Source: JBCBWG01 sp038523925
GTDB taxonomy: Bacteria; Pseudomonadota; Alphaproteobacteria; Rhizobiales; Hyphomicrobiaceae
Length of the DNA: 64,000 nt
NCBI GenBank assembly: GCA_038523925.1
Contig: JBCBIY010000005.1
Span: 124,001 to 188,000, forward strand
Direction of reading: 5' to 3'
Below, in pieces: positions 60,803 through 64,000 of the stretch. Every line of letters begins with the position of its first letter. The stretch's first letter is position 1. The notes beneath the pieces are model-generated. The model was not told the DNA's origin. It worked only from the letters and a program-made list of their open reading frames with translations, and made no database searches. A program made the position numbers and the translations under genes.

Positions 60803-62185
60803 TTACTCCGCAGCCGCCCGCGCCGGCGCATTCGCCTGCCGGTTCTGCTTCAGCCGCTCTGCGATCAGGAACGCCAGCTCCAGCGCCTGGTCGGCATTGA
60901 GCCGCGGGTCGCAGTGGGTGTGATAGCGGTTTTCGAGATCCGCCTCGCTGATCGCCTTCGCGCCGCCGGTGCATTCGGTAACGTTGTCGCCCGTCATCTC
61001 GACATGCACGCCGCCGGGGTACGTCCCCTCTGCCTGATGGATGTCGAAGAAGTGGTTGACCTCTCCCAGAATGCGATCGAACGGCCGCGTCTTGTAGCCT
61101 GTCGACGACGAGAGCGTGTTGCCGTGCATCGGGTCGCAGGACCAGACGACGCTGCGCCCTTCCGCTTCGACGGCCCGAATGAGGCCCGGCAGGTGCTCGC
61201 CGACTTTGCTATCGCCGAAGCGGCAGATAAGCGTCATGCGGCCGGGCTCGTTCTCCGGGTTCAGGATGTCGATCAGGCGGATCAATTCGTCGGGCTCAAG
61301 CGAGGGGCCGCACTTCATGCCGATCGGATTTTCGATCCCGCGGAAGAACTCGACGTGGGCGTGATCGGGCTGACGCGTGCGGTCGCCGATCCACACCATA
61401 TGGCCGGACGTCGCGTAGTAGCCGCCTGAGGTGGAATCGAGCCGCGTCAGCGCCTCTTCGTAGCCGAGCAACAGCGCTTCGTGGCTGGTGTAGAAGTCGG
61501 TTGCGCGCAGGCTGTGTGCCGTCTCGGACGTGATCCCGCAGGCCCGCATGAAGTCGAGCGTCTCCGCGATGCGATCGGCGAGTTCCTGATAACGGTGCCC
61601 CTGCGGGCTGTCCGCGACGAAGCCCATGTTCCACTGGTGGACGCGCTCAAGATCGGCGAATCCGCCCATGGCGAACGCGCGCACAAGATTGAGCGTCGCG
61701 GCCGACTGGCGGTAGGCCATGATCTGGCGCTCTGGGTCGGGCTCGCGCGCATCGGCATCGAAGGCCGCTCCGTTGACGATGTCGCCACGGTAGCTGGCAA
61801 GCTCCACACCGTCCTTGGTCTCCGTCGGCTGCGACCGCGGTTTCGCGAATTGTCCGGCAAGGCGGCCGACCTTCACGACCGGCACAGACCCGGCATAGGT
61901 CAGCACCACCGCCATCTGCAGGAAGACCTTGAAGAAGTCGCGGATGTGGTCGGCGTGGTGTTCGGCGAAGCTTTCGGCGCAATCGCCGCCTTGCATCAAA
62001 AACGCGCGGCCATCCGAGACGTTTGCCAGATGCTCTTTCAGGTTCCGCGCCTCGCCTGCAAACACAAGCGGCGGGAACGACGACAGGCGGGTCTCAACCC
62101 GCTCAAGCGATGCCGTATCGCGATAGGTCGGCACCTGCTTGATCGGAAGGTCTCTCCAGCTTGCGGGCGTCCAGGCGGCGGTCAT
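60803..62185 (-). CDS. aroG: 3-deoxy-7-phosphoheptulonate synthase, class II
   Basis: First enzyme of the shikimate pathway (PEP plus erythrose-4-phosphate to DAHP). The 460-residue protein is of the plant-like class II: opening WTPASWRDLPIKQVPTYRD, LMQGGDCAESFAEHH, KVGRLAGQFAKPRS, the substrate-site ASYRGDIVNG, FYTSHEALLLGYEEALTR and WSCDPMHGNT, and the C-terminal GGVHVEMTGDNVTECTGGA. AGGAG lies eight bases before the ATG. A terminator-like hairpin with T6 lies only about 27-75 bases upstream in the leader (62212-62260), which suggests attenuation. Confidence 0.95.
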   Translation of the reverse strand: MTAAWTPASWRDLPIKQVPTYRDTASLERVETRLSSFPPLVFAGEARNLKEHLANVSDGRAFLMQGGDCAESFAEHHADHIRDFFKVFLQMAVVLTYAGSVPVVKVGRLAGQFAKPRSQPTETKDGVELASYRGDIVNGAAFDADAREPDPERQIMAYRQSAATLNLVRAFAMGGFADLERVHQWNMGFVADSPQGHRYQELADRIAETLDFMRACGITSETAHSLRATDFYTSHEALLLGYEEALTRLDSTSGGYYATSGHMVWIGDRTRQPDHAHVEFFRGIENPIGMKCGPSLEPDELIRLIDILNPENEPGRMTLICRFGDSKVGEHLPGLIRAVEAEGRSVVWSCDPMHGNTLSSSTGYKTRPFDRILGEVNHFFDIHQAEGTYPGGVHVEMTGDNVTECTGGAKAISEADLENRYHTHCDPRLNADQALELAFLIAERLKQNRQANAPARAAAE

Positions 62186-62211
62186 CGCAATAACTCCTCA
62201 TGGCGGGCACC

Positions 62212-62260
62212 AAAAAATGGTCCGACCGGCGACAAATTGCAGGCGCCGGTTATAGTCGGA
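62212..62260 (-). promoter_or_regulatory. terminator-like hairpin in the DAHP-synthase leader (possible attenuator)
   Basis: On the reverse strand GTCCGAC..CCGGCG pairs with CGCCGG..TCGGAC (62244-62260 with 62221-62231), an 11-bp stem with a 6-base bulge. It is followed by CCATTTTTTGG (T6 at 62217-62212). The nearest gene upstream points the other way, so the structure belongs to the leader of the DAHP synthase gene. Part of the bulge reads TATAAC, so a promoter element at the same spot is the main alternative. Confidence 0.5.
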
Positions 62261-62364
62261 CGGGGGTTACAGGGCTAGCGCCTACGCGCGATCTGGGAAC
62301 TGCAGAGCTTCGACAAACGTCTTATGCCGGAGCAGGTTAGCGCGAGACTTGCGGGAGAGGATGC

Positions 62365-63498
62365 GTGCCGGACACCCCGTCGTTCACATTCGGCATCGAG
62401 GAGGAGTATCACCTGGCCGATCTCGCAACGCGCGAGTTGGCTGACGTGCCCGACGCGTTGCTCGCGGATTTGCAGCACGCGCTGGGCGACCGGGTGACGA
62501 CTGAGTTTCTGCGGTCCCAAATCGAGGTCGGCACGCGGCCCCACTCCGACTTCAACGAGGCGCGCGACGAACTGGCAGAACTTCGCGGCACGATTGCAGA
62601 GATCGCCAAGCCATACGGCCTGGCACCCGTCGCAAGTTCGACCCACCCGCTCAGCCGCCGCCGCGACGTCAAACAGACGGTCAACGAGCGCTATGATGCG
62701 CTGGCCAATGACCTTGCCGGCGTGGCGCGTCGCTTGGTGGTCTGCGGCATGCACGTCCATCTGGGTGTCGAAGACAAATCGCTCCGCATCGATCTGATGA
62801 ACCAGGCGCGCTACTTTATCCCGCACCTGCTCGCGCTCACGACATCATCGCCGTTCTGGGAGCGCGAGGACACGGGCCTTAAGAGCTTCCGCACGATCAT
62901 CATGGACGGCCTCCCGCGCACGGGCTGCCCCAACACGTTTGAGAGCTGGGCCGACTATGAGCGCACGATTGCGGTCATGATCGACTGCGGCGTCATCGAG
63001 GACGCAAGCAAGATCTGGTGGGACCTGCGGCCGTCCTCAAACTTTCCGACACTTGAGATGCGCGCGATGGACGTGTGCACACGCCTCGACGATGCGATCT
63101 GTGTTGCTGCGATCTACGTCTGCCTCTGCCGGATGCTCTATCGCCTGCGCGAACAGAACCTCTCGTGGCGGTCTTACCCGTCGTTCCTGATCGATGAGAA
63201 CCGCTGGCGCGCCCAGCGCTACGGCGTCTCCGGCAGCCTGTTCGATTTCGGCAAGAGCGACTTGGTCCCCTACCCTGACCTGCTTGATGAGATCATCGAT
63301 CTCGTGGCCCCAGATTGCGAGGCGCTCGGCTGCCGCGACGCAGTCGAGCACGCACGCACGATCGTATCTGAAGGTACCAGCGCCGACCGCCAGCGCGCGG
63401 CGTTCAATGCTTGCGCAGACCCAGAAGCGGGGCTCGTCGCCGCCGCCGATCTCGTCATCCGCGAGACCACCGAGACGGGCCGCGGTACCCCGGCTTAA
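62365..63498 (+). CDS. YbdK-type carboxylate-amine ligase (GCS2 family)
   Basis: A 377-residue ATP-grasp-like ligase of the glutamate-cysteine ligase type 2 family; YbdK of E. coli has weak glutamate-cysteine ligase activity, and the true substrate is often unknown. Signatures: FTFGIEEEYHLAD (1-18) with the metal Glu cluster, TEFLRSQIEVGTRPH, VVCGMHVHLGVED, TGCPNTFESWADYE and KIWWDLRPSSNFPTLEMRAMDVCTRLDD. The start is GTG 62365 with GAGGATGC just before it. It is divergent from the DAHP synthase gene and followed by a HerA-like ATPase gene. Confidence 0.88.
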   Translation: MPDTPSFTFGIEEEYHLADLATRELADVPDALLADLQHALGDRVTTEFLRSQIEVGTRPHSDFNEARDELAELRGTIAEIAKPYGLAPVASSTHPLSRRRDVKQTVNERYDALANDLAGVARRLVVCGMHVHLGVEDKSLRIDLMNQARYFIPHLLALTTSSPFWEREDTGLKSFRTIIMDGLPRTGCPNTFESWADYERTIAVMIDCGVIEDASKIWWDLRPSSNFPTLEMRAMDVCTRLDDAICVAAIYVCLCRMLYRLREQNLSWRSYPSFLIDENRWRAQRYGVSGSLFDFGKSDLVPYPDLLDEIIDLVAPDCEALGCRDAVEHARTIVSEGTSADRQRAAFNACADPEAGLVAAADLVIRETTETGRGTPA

Positions 63499-63651
63499 GC
63501 GCCTCGCAGCGCCATCCCCGCCTTTGCCCTGCAACCGCGTTTACAAAGCCAAAACCCCTATGCTTAGTCCGGAGCAAAGCTGGCGGCGTGAGTCGCTCAA
63601 TCGATCGGCGATCGGGCGCTTCAGCGCGGCGCCCAAAAAGCGGAGCTCCAG

Positions 63652-64000
63652 ATGCTGCAGCAGGGCAAAATCTTCGTCGGCAAAAGCGAGAAGCCCGAGT
63701 ACCTGGACCTCGGCCTCGCCAACCGCCACGGGCTGATCACAGGCGCGACCGGTACCGGTAAGACGGTCACTATGCAGGTGCTCGCCGAGGGGTTCGCCGA
63801 CGCCGGCGTCCCTGTCTTCGCAGCCGACATTAAAGGCGACCTGTCGGGCATCGCGGTCCCAGGCGAGCCGAAAGAGTTCATCGAGAAGCGCAACCAGCAG
63901 ATTGGGCTGACCGACTACCAGAACAAAGGCTACCCAGTCGTCTTTTGGGACGTCTTTGGCGAGCTTGGCCATCCGGTCCGCGCGACCGTGCGCGACATGG
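63652..64000 (+). CDS. HerA-like (DUF853) helicase/ATPase, partial
   Basis: First 116 residues of a P-loop ATPase. The opening MLQQGKIFVGKSEKPEYLDLGLANRHG and Walker A LITGATGTGKTVTMQVLAEG (residues 29-47) are followed by FAADIKGDLSGIAVPG, the pattern of the DUF853 HerA-like family (E. coli YjgR type). Function is uncertain; family members are proposed DNA-translocating ATPases. ATG 63652 is chosen because GGAG lies six bases upstream. The gene runs off the right edge. Confidence 0.85.
   Translation, partial: MLQQGKIFVGKSEKPEYLDLGLANRHGLITGATGTGKTVTMQVLAEGFADAGVPVFAADIKGDLSGIAVPGEPKEFIEKRNQQIGLTDYQNKGYPVVFWDVFGELGHPVRATVRDM

Overview
The window reads as chromosomal DNA of a GC-rich alphaproteobacterium, probably in or near the Hyphomicrobiales. 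The reason is the backbone gene order: lpdA .. lipA-coq10 .. cinA .. ispDF-dusB-ntrB-ntrC-ntrY-ntrX-trkA .. dat-hfq-hflX, then lptF-lptG-lptD-surA-pdxA-rsmA. Fused ispDF, a class II (plant-type) DAHP synthase and a short-loop CydA agree with this. Nearly all of the DNA is coding. I see no tRNA, rRNA, CRISPR array, insertion sequence or prophage.

Layout. 1-4.2 kb: edge of a metallo-beta-lactamase-fold hydrolase, malonyl-CoA decarboxylase, a YpfJ-type zinc peptidase and an L,D-transpeptidase. 4.3-6.7 kb: a stand-alone AceE-like pyruvate dehydrogenase E1. 6.8-12.7 kb: amino-sugar and envelope block, with glmU and glmS flanked by two SPOR-like proteins. 12.7-17.1 kb: a two-gene RND efflux system. 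17.5-18.7 kb: arsC-type phosphatase/arsenate reductase overlapping an AqpS-like aquaporin. 18.8-27.8 kb: lpdA, lipA, coq10, cinA, ispDF and dusB, interrupted by accessory genes (truncated Uma2, GlsB-type protein, YARHG-like protein, MarR/enolase-superfamily pair). 27.8-35.8 kb: the NtrBC and NtrYX two-component systems and TrkA. 35.9-38.4 kb: two reverse-strand genes, one a cNMP-domain/thioredoxin-reductase-like flavoprotein. 38.6-42.2 kb: dat, hfq, hflX, mazG. 43.2-44.7 kb: leucyl aminopeptidase. 44.9-53.3 kb: LPS-export and outer-membrane biogenesis operon, running into pdxA and rsmA. 53.3-64 kb: cydAB, gltX, a Tat-exported dienelactone hydrolase, glutamine-dependent NAD synthetase, DAHP synthase, a YbdK-type ligase and the start of a HerA-like ATPase.

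Functionally, the window links envelope construction (GlmS/GlmU, LptFGD, SurA, L,D-transpeptidase, SPOR proteins), nitrogen and potassium sensing (NtrBC, NtrYX, TrkA) with Hfq-based RNA regulation, and 2-oxoacid dehydrogenase/lipoate metabolism (AceE-like E1, LpdA, LipA). I found no convincing wholly new multi-gene system. The points most worth a second look are a 15-bp inverted repeat between marR and its divergent enolase-superfamily gene, a terminator-like hairpin in the DAHP synthase leader, a SurA homologue with a very basic linker, a flavoprotein lacking the redox cysteine pair, and an arsC-aqpS cassette without arsR.
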